Assembly (NCBI GenBank): GCA_033855775.1
Contig: JAWVFT010000011.1
Location: 1-22,168 of the forward strand
Origin: DASVTR01 sp033855775
GTDB lineage: Bacteria > Acidobacteriota > Blastocatellia > Pyrinomonadales > Pyrinomonadaceae
DNA length: 22,168 bases
Direction: 5' to 3'
A model generated the notes under the pieces. That model worked only from the letters and a program-made list of their open reading frames with translations. It made no database searches and was not told the origin of the DNA. The position numbers and the translations under genes are program-made. This document shows, in pieces, positions 12,121 through 21,000 of the stretch (positions within the stretch are counted from its first letter, which is position 1; each line of letters opens with the position of its first letter).

Positions 12121-15012
12121 TTACAGTTCTGTGGCCGCGACCTTCTCGACGATGTAGGCTTCGATTTGGTCGCCGACCTTGATGTCGTTAAAGTTTTCGA
12201 GGCCGATGCCGCATTCAAAGCCATCGCGGACTTCCGAGGCGTCGTCCTTGAAACGGCGCAGGCTGCTGATGCCGCCTTCCCATGCCACCACGCTGTCGCG
12301 TATCAGGCGCGCGCGGGCGTTGCGACGGATGAGGCCGTCAATGACCATGCAACCGGCGATAACGCCAGCCTTCGGCACGCGGAAGACTTCGCGCACTTCC
12401 GCCTTGCCGAGAATGCGTTCCTTCTCGACCGCTTCGAGCATGCCAATCATCGCCGCGCGTATCTCTTCCTCGACCTTGTAGATAATCGAGTGGAGGCGCA
12501 CGTCGACGCTTTCCTGCTTGGCTAGCTCTGCGGCGCGCACTTCCGGTCGAACGTTAAAGCCGATGATGACGACCGCCGTTTGCGATGCTCCGGCCTGCGT
12601 CGCCGAAGCCAGCAGCACGTCCGACTCCGTAATCGCGCCGACGCCCGAACGAATCACCTTGACCTTGACCTGCGCGGTCGAGAGCTTCTGCAAAGTGCTC
12701 TTCAAGACTTCGACAGAACCCTGCACGTCCGCCTTGATGACGACGAGCAGTTCCTTAATCTCTGTCTGTCCGAGAGCTTCGATGCCGCGCTTCGTGGTTT
12801 GCAGGAGCGTGTTCTGGCGCGTCAGGACCTGGCGGTGATGCGAAATCTGTTGAGCGCGTGTGATGTCGGCAACGACCTGGAACGACTCGCCAGCCTGCGG
12901 CACGCCTTGCAGTCCGAGCACCTCGACGGGCGTGGCCGGACCTGCTTCCGCGATGGCTTGGCCGCGGTCGTCGAACATCGCGCGCACCTTGCCGAAAATC
13001 TGCCCGACGATGAACGGGTCGCCGACGCGCAGCGTTCCTTGCTGCACGAGCACGGTCGCCACAGCGCCACGCCCACGGTCGAGCTTGGCTTCGAGCACGA
13101 CGCCGGAGGCAAGGCGCGTCGGGCTGGCCTTGAGGTCCAGAATGTCGGTCGTGAGCAAGATAGTTTCCAGCAGCGTGTCCAGATTCTCGCGCTTCTTGGC
13201 AGAGACTTGAACCATCTCCGTCTCGCCGCCCCACTCGATGGGCTGCAAGCCCTGCGTCGCCAACTCCTGCTTCACGCGATCCGGATTGGCGTCGGGCCGG
13301 TCAATCTTGTTGATGGCGACGATGATGGGAACGCCCGCCGCGCGCGAGTGTTCGATGGCTTCAACCGTCTGCGGCATCACGCCGTCGTCGGCAGCGACGA
13401 CGAGCACAACCACGTCGGTTGCTTTCGCCCCGCGCGCGCGCATCATGGTGAAGGCTTCGTGGCCCGGCGTGTCCAGGAAGACGACGCGGCGCGTCTCAGT
13501 CGGCTTATCCGGGTTCGGAACCTGAACGCTGTAGGCTCCGATGTGCTGCGTGATGCCGCCAGCCTCGCCCGCCGCGACATCCGTCGTGCGGATGCCGTCG
13601 AGCAAGCTCGTCTTGCCGTGGTCAACGTGGCCCATCACTGTGACGACGGGCGCGCGCGGCAACTCAACGTCGTCCGCGTCCGCCGCAATCAACTCTTCAA
13701 ACTCTTCTTCGGCAATCATCTCTTCAAACGGCACGAAGGTCACTTCGTAGCCGAAGCGTTTGCCGAGGTCTGCGGCCACGTCGTCGTTCAAAGCCTGATT
13801 GATGGTCGCAAAGACGCCGCGCTGCAAGAGCAAGGTCACGATGTCTTTCGGCTTGATGCCGAGCTTTTCGGCAAACTCCTTGACGGTCGAGCCTTCAACG
13901 ATACGCACGGGCTTCAACTCGTTGCTCGCCGCCGTGCCAGCCGCATCGAGACGGCCCGCGATGCGGTCTTCGAGCGACAGAGCCTTCGGCGGGCGTATGA
14001 AATCCCGGTCATCAAAGCGGCCTCTGTCATCATGCTTATGCCCGCCGCGCACGTTCCCGCCGCGCGAGCGTCCCTTCTTTCTATCGCTTGGCGGCGGCGT
14101 GTAGACGGTCTGCGGCGTGGCTGTTTCGCCGGGCGTGCCGCCGGGAGCGACGCGCGGGTAAGCGGCGCGGGCGGGGCGTTGCTGCTCGGTCGCGCGCGTC
14201 TCGGTCGCGCCACCGCCGCCGCGAACGCGCTCCTGCCGCTCGAATCTTTCGCGCGGGCTTGGCGTCGGGGCCACCGGAACGGGAGCGCGACCGCCGGGGC
14301 CGATGACGCCGGACTTGATGGCTTCCGATGTCGGGCGCAGGACCTTGACTTGCCTTGAGGGAACGAACGGGGCGGGAGCCGTTTGCGGCTCCGGCGCCGC
14401 AGCGGTCGTGGTTGTTATCGTCGTTGGCGTGGCTGCCTCCTGTGGCACGGCCGACTGCTCAGCCGCTTGTATCGCTTCTTCGCTCGCAGGCGTCGCGCGC
14501 TCTGCTTCGACCGCTTGCGGTTGCGTGGTCGAAGTAGAGCTGCTTTCCGCTTCCGGCATTTCGAGCGCGGTTTGCGGCGCGCTGGTCGCAGCGGACGGAT
14601 GCTCTGCGCGCAGGGCGGGCGTCAATTTCTTGACGACGCGCGGGCCGTCCATCGGGCGCGCTGTTTTGGCAGCATCCGGCGTGGCTGCTTCCTGCGGAAG
14701 GTGCGGGACAGTCGTGGCTCCGGCCTGCTCGTCGGGCAGTTCTTCCGTGACCTGCGGCTCAAACTCTGCGGCTTCCTCTTCCGCCGCGACGGGCGTCTGT
14801 CGTTTGAGGACTTTGACGGCGCGCTTGACGGTCGGTTCTTTCTTCGGGAAGTACTTGTTGCGAATCTTCTCCGCCAACTCCTTAGAGATAGAGTTGGAGG
14901 GCACGCTCACGTCCACGCCTTCGCGGCGCACTTCTTCGATGAGGCGTTTGGTGTCGAGCTTCAGGTCTTTGGCTAAATCGTACAGGCGAACCTTGGAAGT
15001 AACGGTTGTCAT
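12121..15012 (-). CDS. infB: Translation initiation factor IF-2
   Basis: This 963-residue GTPase places fMet-tRNA on the 30S subunit and promotes subunit joining. The start ATG 15012 has AAGGAG (minus strand, 15016-15021) at a short 3-nt spacing. Residues 1-52 form an IF2_N domain (VRLYDLAKDLKLDTKRLIEE). Residues 60-345 are a Pro/Ala/Thr-rich then Arg/Gly-rich linker. A second IF2_N domain lies at about 366-415 (VKEFAEKLGIKPKDIVTLLL). The G domain follows: GHVDHGKT (461-468), AGGITQHIGAY (484-494), DTPGH (514-518) and NKID (568-571). Domains II-IV run to the C-terminus, with IRRNARARLIRD and FECGIGLENFNDIKVGD. The length is large but usual for species with long linkers. It follows nusA by 179 nt. 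Confidence 0.97.
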   Translation of the reverse strand: MTTVTSKVRLYDLAKDLKLDTKRLIEEVRREGVDVSVPSNSISKELAEKIRNKYFPKKEPTVKRAVKVLKRQTPVAAEEEAAEFEPQVTEELPDEQAGATTVPHLPQEAATPDAAKTARPMDGPRVVKKLTPALRAEHPSAATSAPQTALEMPEAESSSTSTTQPQAVEAERATPASEEAIQAAEQSAVPQEAATPTTITTTTAAAPEPQTAPAPFVPSRQVKVLRPTSEAIKSGVIGPGGRAPVPVAPTPSPRERFERQERVRGGGGATETRATEQQRPARAAYPRVAPGGTPGETATPQTVYTPPPSDRKKGRSRGGNVRGGHKHDDRGRFDDRDFIRPPKALSLEDRIAGRLDAAGTAASNELKPVRIVEGSTVKEFAEKLGIKPKDIVTLLLQRGVFATINQALNDDVAADLGKRFGYEVTFVPFEEMIAEEEFEELIAADADDVELPRAPVVTVMGHVDHGKTSLLDGIRTTDVAAGEAGGITQHIGAYSVQVPNPDKPTETRRVVFLDTPGHEAFTMMRARGAKATDVVVLVVAADDGVMPQTVEAIEHSRAAGVPIIVAINKIDRPDANPDRVKQELATQGLQPIEWGGETEMVQVSAKKRENLDTLLETILLTTDILDLKASPTRLASGVVLEAKLDRGRGAVATVLVQQGTLRVGDPFIVGQIFGKVRAMFDDRGQAIAEAGPATPVEVLGLQGVPQAGESFQVVADITRAQQISHHRQVLTRQNTLLQTTKRGIEALGQTEIKELLVVIKADVQGSVEVLKSTLQKLSTAQVKVKVIRSGVGAITESDVLLASATQAGASQTAVVIIGFNVRPEVRAAELAKQESVDVRLHSIIYKVEEEIRAAMIGMLEAVEKERILGKAEVREVFRVPKAGVIAGCMVIDGLIRRNARARLIRDSVVAWEGGISSLRRFKDDASEVRDGFECGIGLENFNDIKVGDQIEAYIVEKVAATEL

Positions 15013-15060
15013 GCACTCCTTCTTCGACGCTTTGGTAGAACGGCGTCGCGCGCTTCAAAT

Positions 15061-15094
15061 AAAGGGTTGGGAACTCGTCGCCCCTCAACCCTTT
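15061..15094 (-). terminator. Hairpin in the nusA-infB spacer, weak terminator or processing site
   Basis: AAAGGGTTG (15061-15069) and CAACCCTTT (15086-15094) form a 9-bp stem over a 16-nt loop. On the minus strand the stem is followed by ATTTGAAG, giving a short U-rich run of TTTATTT. It sits in the 179-nt gap between the nusA stop (15192) and the infB start, where ylxR is often found. No ylxR-like reading frame is visible in the gap. Confidence 0.4.
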
Positions 15095-15191
15095 TCTGGC
15101 AAGCGCGTTCGGTCAGGAACGCAGAGCCGAAAGAGGCTGTGGGGACGAGGAGCGTGACGCGCACTTGCGGGAACATGCGCGCCCGCCACGG

Positions 15192-17192
15192 TTACTGTGC
15201 CGCATCGTCTCGTGAAGCATCTGCTTGCTTCTGGTCTTCAATGTCCTCGACCGTCGCGGCTTCATCATTAACTTGCGGTTCGAGAACGGAGCTATCCTGC
15301 GCTTCGGGAGCCGAAGACTCCGAAGCGAAATCTGCCTGCGGTGAAAACCCGGACTCTTCTTCGACCGGCGGCTCGCCTTCGCCGATGCGAGCGGCGTCCT
15401 CGATGCTCGCTGCCCCGGAGGAAGTGATGTCCGGCGCGGGCGTAATCGTGTCCGGGCGCAGGTCGCGTCCGGCGTCCTGCAATCGCAACTCGTCTTCAGA
15501 CATCGGCTCGGCTTCGGTGACAGCCACGGGGTCTGCGGAATACTCCGCGAGGATGTTCGGCTCAGCCGTGAACGGAGAGCCGTCGCGGACTGCTTCGTCG
15601 TAGCCTTCGGCAATCATCGCTTCGTTCGGCTCGACTTCGCCCGCGTCAATGCTTTCGTCCAACTCAGCCGAGAAAGCGTGCTGCTCGACTGTCTCCGTCG
15701 TCGCTTCATCGGAACCAGCAGCGACAGCGGCGTCTTCATCTTCCGTCGTCTCGCCAGTGGCTTCCGACTCGCTCGCGCCTTCCGCTTCGCTTTCGGTGGC
15801 TGGCTCATCGCCCGCGTCGCCTTCTGCCGGAGCGGCTTCGTCGTCGGCAACCGTCTCGTCTGCCGCAGCCTCGCCAGCGCCGTCTTCATCAGTCGCCTCC
15901 GCGTCGGCTGGCTGCTTGCTGGCGTCACGCGCGGCGATGACTGCCTGCGCGGCTCCGAGCATTGCCTCTGCTTCGTCCAAACTCACGTCGAGGTAATCAA
16001 CGAGGTCATCGACGGAGGTTGCAGCGAGAGCGTCAATGTCGTTGATGCTGTGCTCGGCCAGAGCGTCGGCCTGTTGAGCCGTGACGCCTTCAATCGCGGA
16101 GAGCGGGACGGCCTCGCCCGAAGCGATGAGCGCGCCCATCTGTAGCGCGACCTCTTTCTTCAATTCCTCTTCGCTGCGGATGTCTATGTTCCAGCCGACG
16201 AGCTTCGTCGCCAGCCGCACGTTCTGCCCGCGCTTGCCGATGGCTAGGGAAAGCTGGTCTTCGTTGACGATGACTTCCATCTGCCGGTTTTCGATGTCCG
16301 TGATGCGCACCTGATTGACCTTGGCGGGCGACAGGGCGTTGGCGGCGAAGACCGAAGGCTCGTCCGACCACTCGATGATGTCAATCTTCTCGCCGCGAAG
16401 CTCGCGGATAATCGCCTGCACGCGCGAACCCTTCATGCCGACGCACGCGCCCACGGGGTCAACGTCGCGCTCGTTGGAGGTGACGGCAATCTTGGCGCGT
16501 TCGCCCGGTTCGCGGACAGCCGATTTGATAACGACCGTCTCGTCGTAAATCTCCGGCACTTCCATCTCGAAGAGACGACGCAGTAGCTCAGGGCTCGTGC
16601 GCGAGACTTCGACCTGCGGCCCCTTCGATTCCTTCGAGACGTTGTTGATGACGACGCGGATGCGCTCGCCCTGATTCCACTGTTCGCCGCGCGATTGCTG
16701 CGAGCGCGGCAGGATGGCTTCCATATTGCCGAGGTCAACGATGATGTTGCCGCGCTCAAAGCGCTTGACGAAGCCGTTCACGAGGTCGCCGATTTTGTCT
16801 ATGTACTGGTCGTAGATGTTGGAGCGTTCGGCGTCGCGGACTTTCTGGAAGAGAATCTGCTTGGCGGTCTGCGCGGCGATGCGGCCCAGTTCTTCCATCG
16901 GCAGCGGCAGCAGCAAGGCGTCGCCAATCTCCACCTCGTCGCCCGCCATCTCTTTGGCTTCGTCGAGCGAAAGCTCCGTCGCCGGGTTGGTCACTTCGTC
17001 AACGACAACTTTCGTCGCCGATAGCTCGATGCCCGTCTCGGCGTTCCAGTCAACCTGTATGTCCTCGCCCGACTTGAACTGCTTTTTGGCCGCGGCGCGC
17101 ACGGCTTCCTTCATCGCTTCGATGACGAGTTCGCGGTCAATCCCTTTTTCCTGGCAAAGGGTTTCGATGTTCTGCGCGATAGATGTGCTCAT
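15192..17192 (-). CDS. nusA: Transcription termination/antitermination factor NusA with long acidic tail
   Basis: This 666-residue protein binds RNA polymerase and nascent RNA and modulates pausing, termination and antitermination. The start is ATG 17192 (MSTSIAQNIETLCQEKGIDRE is the opening), without a clear Shine-Dalgarno sequence. The order is: RNAP-binding N-terminal domain (1-132), S1 domain (about 133-200, FVKRFERGNIIVDLGNMEAILP), KH1 (about 230-300, VGACVGMKGSRVQAI), KH2 (about 301-345, LAIGKRGQNVRLA) and one helix-hairpin-helix-like segment (about 365-420). Residues about 425-666 form a highly acidic, Ala/Glu/Asp/Ser-rich tail of about 240 residues with no fold I recognise. The core NusA of many bacteria ends near residue 350-500, so this tail is an extension. 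The gene is second in the rimP operon. Confidence 0.96.
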   Translation of the reverse strand: MSTSIAQNIETLCQEKGIDRELVIEAMKEAVRAAAKKQFKSGEDIQVDWNAETGIELSATKVVVDEVTNPATELSLDEAKEMAGDEVEIGDALLLPLPMEELGRIAAQTAKQILFQKVRDAERSNIYDQYIDKIGDLVNGFVKRFERGNIIVDLGNMEAILPRSQQSRGEQWNQGERIRVVINNVSKESKGPQVEVSRTSPELLRRLFEMEVPEIYDETVVIKSAVREPGERAKIAVTSNERDVDPVGACVGMKGSRVQAIIRELRGEKIDIIEWSDEPSVFAANALSPAKVNQVRITDIENRQMEVIVNEDQLSLAIGKRGQNVRLATKLVGWNIDIRSEEELKKEVALQMGALIASGEAVPLSAIEGVTAQQADALAEHSINDIDALAATSVDDLVDYLDVSLDEAEAMLGAAQAVIAARDASKQPADAEATDEDGAGEAAADETVADDEAAPAEGDAGDEPATESEAEGASESEATGETTEDEDAAVAAGSDEATTETVEQHAFSAELDESIDAGEVEPNEAMIAEGYDEAVRDGSPFTAEPNILAEYSADPVAVTEAEPMSEDELRLQDAGRDLRPDTITPAPDITSSGAASIEDAARIGEGEPPVEEESGFSPQADFASESSAPEAQDSSVLEPQVNDEAATVEDIEDQKQADASRDDAAQ

Positions 17193-17286
17193 AAATTAGT
17201 GGCCGGTCAGTGGTCGGTTGAGCCTTCAAGGCTGAACTCAGACTTGGTTTGACTCGATTGCATATTCAGTTGTCAGTTTGGCCCGG

Positions 17287-17799
17287 TCAGTTACCGGCGA
17301 CCTGTTCGCGTTCCCTGGCGCGGCGAAACTCCGCCTCCACGTCAATCTCCAGATTGGCTTTCGCCACCGCCGCGAGCGGAATGAGAACGCGCCCGCTCGT
17401 CTTATCTTCAAAAACAACATCGTCGCCTTCGAGGCCGACGATGCGCCCGCGAAAATTGCGCTGCCCGTTGATGGCGCGGTTGGCTCTGACCCTGGCCGCG
17501 CTGCCCGCGAAGCGTTCGTAGTCGGCCCGCTTGTACAGCCCGCGCTCCAATCCCGGCGACGAGACTTCCAACGTATAGGGCGAGTGGATGAAATCTTCCA
17601 CGTCCAGAAGCGTGCCGAGGTGCAGGCTGACTGCGGCGCAATCCTCGTGGGTCACGCCCTCCGGCTTGTCAATAAAGAGACGCAGGATGGGCTTGCCTTC
17701 CGGCCCTGCAACTTCGGCGTGAACCAGTTCGAGGCCGTTGTCAATGCAGACGCGCTCGGCCAACTCCCGCACCCGCTCCGCTATCGAACTTGCGCTCAA
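17287..17799 (-). CDS. rimP: Ribosome maturation factor RimP
   Basis: This 170-residue protein is needed for early 30S assembly. The frame stays open to 18015, but the long N-terminal part has no RimP similarity and contains a promoter and hairpin. The best start is TTG 17799 (MSASSIAERVRELAERVCID), with AAGGGAG about 10 nt upstream; a TTG at 17823 is the alternative (178 residues). The family pattern is clear: GLELVHAEV, LRLFIDKPEGVTHEDCAAVS, SPYTLEVSSPGLERGL and the C-terminal Sm-like domain with FRGRIVGLEGDDVVFED. RimP is usually about 150-170 residues, which supports the short form. It lies 94 nt before nusA, its conserved neighbour, and opens the nusA-infB operon. Confidence 0.92.
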   Translation of the reverse strand: MSASSIAERVRELAERVCIDNGLELVHAEVAGPEGKPILRLFIDKPEGVTHEDCAAVSLHLGTLLDVEDFIHSPYTLEVSSPGLERGLYKRADYERFAGSAARVRANRAINGQRNFRGRIVGLEGDDVVFEDKTSGRVLIPLAAVAKANLEIDVEAEFRRAREREQVAGN

Positions 17800-17841
17800 C
17801 GCCCGCCCGCTCCCTTCGCTCAAAAAAACCGTCTTCGCGAC

Positions 17842-17867
17842 AAAAGAAAAAGTGGGCGCGAACCCAC
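17842..17867 (-). terminator. Leader intrinsic terminator upstream of rimP (candidate attenuator)
   Basis: On the minus strand GTGGG (17867-17863) and CCCAC (17856-17852) form a GC-rich stem, extended by a U-G pair over a UCGC tetraloop. It is followed at once by TTTTTCTTTT (17851-17842). This is a canonical intrinsic terminator layout with a short stem. It lies about 28 nt after the predicted transcription start and about 43 nt before the rimP start, inside the leader and not after a gene. Confidence 0.6.
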
Positions 17868-17901
17868 CGGATGAAACCGCCGCGCTCCGAGCAAGCGAAG
17901 A

Positions 17902-17930
17902 ATTATACGGAAAGGTCAGGGCAGAAGCAA
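17902..17930 (-). promoter_or_regulatory. rimP: Sigma70-type promoter for the rimP-nusA-infB operon
   Basis: On the minus strand TTGCTT (17930-17925) and a perfect TATAAT (17907-17902) are separated by exactly 17 bp. Transcription should start near 17895, about 95 nt before the rimP TTG. The -35 box matches consensus at only 3 of 6 positions. The call rests on the -10 box, the spacing and the location at the head of the operon. Confidence 0.6.
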
Positions 17931-18045
17931 GCAACCGCACGGCAAACCGATTTTGCTCAGCGAAAGCGGACGCGAGAGCGGCGACGCGCGTTTGCGCCAA
18001 GAGCGTTGATGGCAACTACGCCGAGCGGGATTCGGCGCCGTTTGC

Positions 18046-21000
18046 TCAGGGCGATTGACGGGCCGTGACGGTCGCTTTTCGCTCAAGCTTGCCCCATCCG
18101 ACGAGCGCGCCGCGCGCGGCGTTGGCGACAGACTTGAGCATCACCAGGTACATGACCTGCCGGTAGCCGAAACGCTGTAAGAACAACAACCAGAGCAGCC
18201 GCCAGCGTTCTCCTTTTTCGAGCGCGAAGGCGACCGCCGCGGCCAGCCAGTCAATGGCTAGAAAGAGCGCGTAGTAAAAAATAATCTGCTTCGGGTTGCT
18301 GGTCAGGGCGTACTGCGTCGGATGCTCAAGGCGTTCGAGCAGCGCGCCCAGAAGCGACCAGATGACCATCAAGTCCATCACGGGCGAGACGAGCGGAAAG
18401 AGAATCTGGAAGACCCAGACGTTCGGCAGCGAGACGAAACCGAGCGCTCCGTAGCGCGGGCGAAAGAGCGCGTCGCGGTGTTTCCACATGCATTGCAGCG
18501 TGCCGAACGACCAGCGAAAGCGTTGGCGGGCGAGCGAGCGCAAAGTGTCCGGGGCTTCCGTCCAGGCGACGGCCCGCTCGGAATAGCCAATCTTGTAGCC
18601 GAGTTTGCGGACTCTGAGCGTCAGGTCCTGGTCTTCGGCCAAGGTGTCGGAGCTAAAGCCTCCGGCGCGTTCCAGCACGTCGCGCCGCCATGCTCCGACC
18701 GCGCCGGGAACGACCGTGATGCAATTGAGGCTGCTGAAGGCGCGGCGGTCCAGATTCTGCGAGGTGATGTATTCGAGGGCTTGCCAGCGCGTGACGAGGT
18801 TGATGCGATTGCCGACCTTGGCATTGCCCGCCACCGCGCCGATTTGCGGGTCATGGAAACGATGCGCGAGCGCGCTCATGGTCGAAGGCTCAAAGAGCGT
18901 GTCGGCGTCGAGCCCGATGATGATTTCGCCGTGCGCGTGTTCGAGCCCGAAGTTGAGCGCAACGGCCTTGCCGCCGTTCTCCTTTGTCAGGAGACGGACG
19001 CGCGGCTCATTCGAGAATCGCTCGCGCACGACTTCGGCTGTGCCGTCAGGCGAGCCGTCATCGACGACGATAATCTCAAAGGCAGCATAGCTTGAGCCGA
19101 GCAAGCTCTCGATGGTCTGCGCGATAACTCGTTCCTCTTTATAGGCCGGGACGATGACGGAGATGAACGGATTGTAAGTCGCGCCCGCGCCGGTCTGTTC
19201 TCGACGGCGAGCGCGCCACCACTGGGCAAGCGCGAGCAGGAGAATAACGGTCAGGCGTCCGACGCCGAGCACGATGCCGCCCAAGAAGAGCCAGTGGAGC
19301 GCGTGGCCAAGGAGCGCGAGCGCGTAGAAGGTGACGGAATCGGCGCGCGCGAAAAACCCTTGCGGCGCCACGACGGGCATCGTCTGCAACTGCGTCAGGC
19401 CGGACAACTCCGAGACGGTGACGAAACGATAGCCGCGCGCCTTCAGTTCATGAATGATGCGAGGCAGGGCCGCGAGCGTTTGCTCACGATTGCCGCCGCC
19501 GTCGTGCAGCAACACGATTTGCCCGCGCTGGTCTGAATCAAGGGCTTTGTTCGTGATGCCTTCGATAGTCTTACTGACAATCTCATCCGTGCCGGGCAAG
19601 GCCCAATCGTCCGGGTCAACGTGCAGCCCGACCGTCAGGTAGCCGAGCCGTTCGGCGCGCACAATCGGCTCCACTTCGTCGGGCGTCGTCGGTTCGGCGT
19701 CGCCGAAGTAAGGCGGGCGAAAGAGCGTGGTCGAGCGGCCCGTCAGCGATTCAATCAAGCGCTCGGTGGCGTTCAATTCGAGGTCTGTGATGCGGCCCGG
19801 AATCTCGCCGAGGTTCGGGTGCGTGTAGGTGTGATTGCCGATGTCGTGACCTTCGCGGACGATGCGGCGCACGAGGTCCGGATTCTCCTGCCCGTTCTCG
19901 CCGATGATGAAGAAGGAGGCGGCGACCTGCTCTTGCTTAAGCACGTCAAGGATGCGCGGCGTCCAGTCTGCGTCGGGGCCGTCGTCGAAGGTGAGCGCAA
20001 CGAGTCCCGGCTGGTCGCCCGCGCGGCGAATGACGTAGCCGGAGGGAATCGCCGTGTAGTTTTCCGCAGCGATGAGTCCGCTCGCGTCGTCGCGTTTAAT
20101 CTCGCGCGCTCCGTCCTGCGGCTCGGCTGTGACCTGCAAGATTTCGCCAGTGCCTTCGAAGTCTATGTCATAGCCGTAGCGAATCAAGCGCAGCCCGTCC
20201 GTCGTCGCCCCGGCGTCTTCCTGCGACGGCGCGGGCGAGCCGAAGACGGACCACAGCGAAGGGTCTTCGGAGCCGAGCCGCCAGAGCGCGAAGCCCGCCG
20301 GATGATACGCGCTCGACGCGCGCATCTGGTTGTAGGCCGTCACGGCGTCGAGAAACCAGACGGTGTGATGAGAGCCGTCGGATTCGTCGTAAGTGAAATA
20401 TGGATTGCGCGTCGCCGTGTCAAACTTGATGACGGCTTCGGAGTCGCGGGCCGCGAGGACAGTCTCCTGAAAGGAAACTTCGGGGGCTTCCTCCGCGGCG
20501 TCCGACCAGTCGTAGCCGTAGTTGCCGAAACAGACAATCGTGCGGCTCGGGTCAAGCTCGGTCATGCGGCGACGCAAAGTCTGCTCGAACCAATCCTGAG
20601 CGGCGATGGAGCCGGGGCGGCTCGTGGCCCAATGCTGGTCGTAGCCCATCAGCATGAGATAGTCGGTCGTGGCGGCGTAGGCGCGATAGTTCCAATCCGG
20701 GTTATCGAAAGGCACGGCCTGCGCGACAATCCAGCCGCGCTTTTGAAAGGCCGCGTGCAACTCCTGCATGAAACTGTACAGCCCCGCCTGCTGCGCCGCA
20801 GGGACTTCTTCGAGGTCAATGCAGAGGCCCGCGAAGTTGTTCTCCGCGACGAGCCGCGTGAGAGCCGCGACGAGGCGTTGCCGCGCTTGCTCATCGCCGA
20901 CGCTGCGGGCCAGTAGCTCCGAGTTCCACTCTTCGTTCTGGTAGTTTTGGACGAGCGGGATGATGGGCGTCGCCGGACGCTCGCGGCGAATAAAGTCTAA

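Noticed and set aside
12580..14358. 592-codon plus-strand open frame opposite infB
   Set aside because: infB is unmistakable on the other strand. High GC with biased third positions leaves long antisense frames, and the product is Arg/His/Asp-rich without motifs.
17193..17286. AGCCTTGAAGGCT palindrome and GGTCAGT/GGTCGGT words between rimP and nusA
   Set aside because: The palindrome has a 1-nt centre, which cannot form a normal RNA loop, and the repeats are too short and degenerate to call an array.
17800..18015. Long N-terminal extension of RimP up to 18015
   Set aside because: It would make RimP 242 residues, about 70 too many, and it contains the TATAAT box and the terminator hairpin.
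18019..18037. CGCCGA/TCGGCG hairpin after the fusion gene as its terminator
   Set aside because: The stem is only 6 bp with no U tract on the minus strand; it is expected by chance in such GC-rich DNA.
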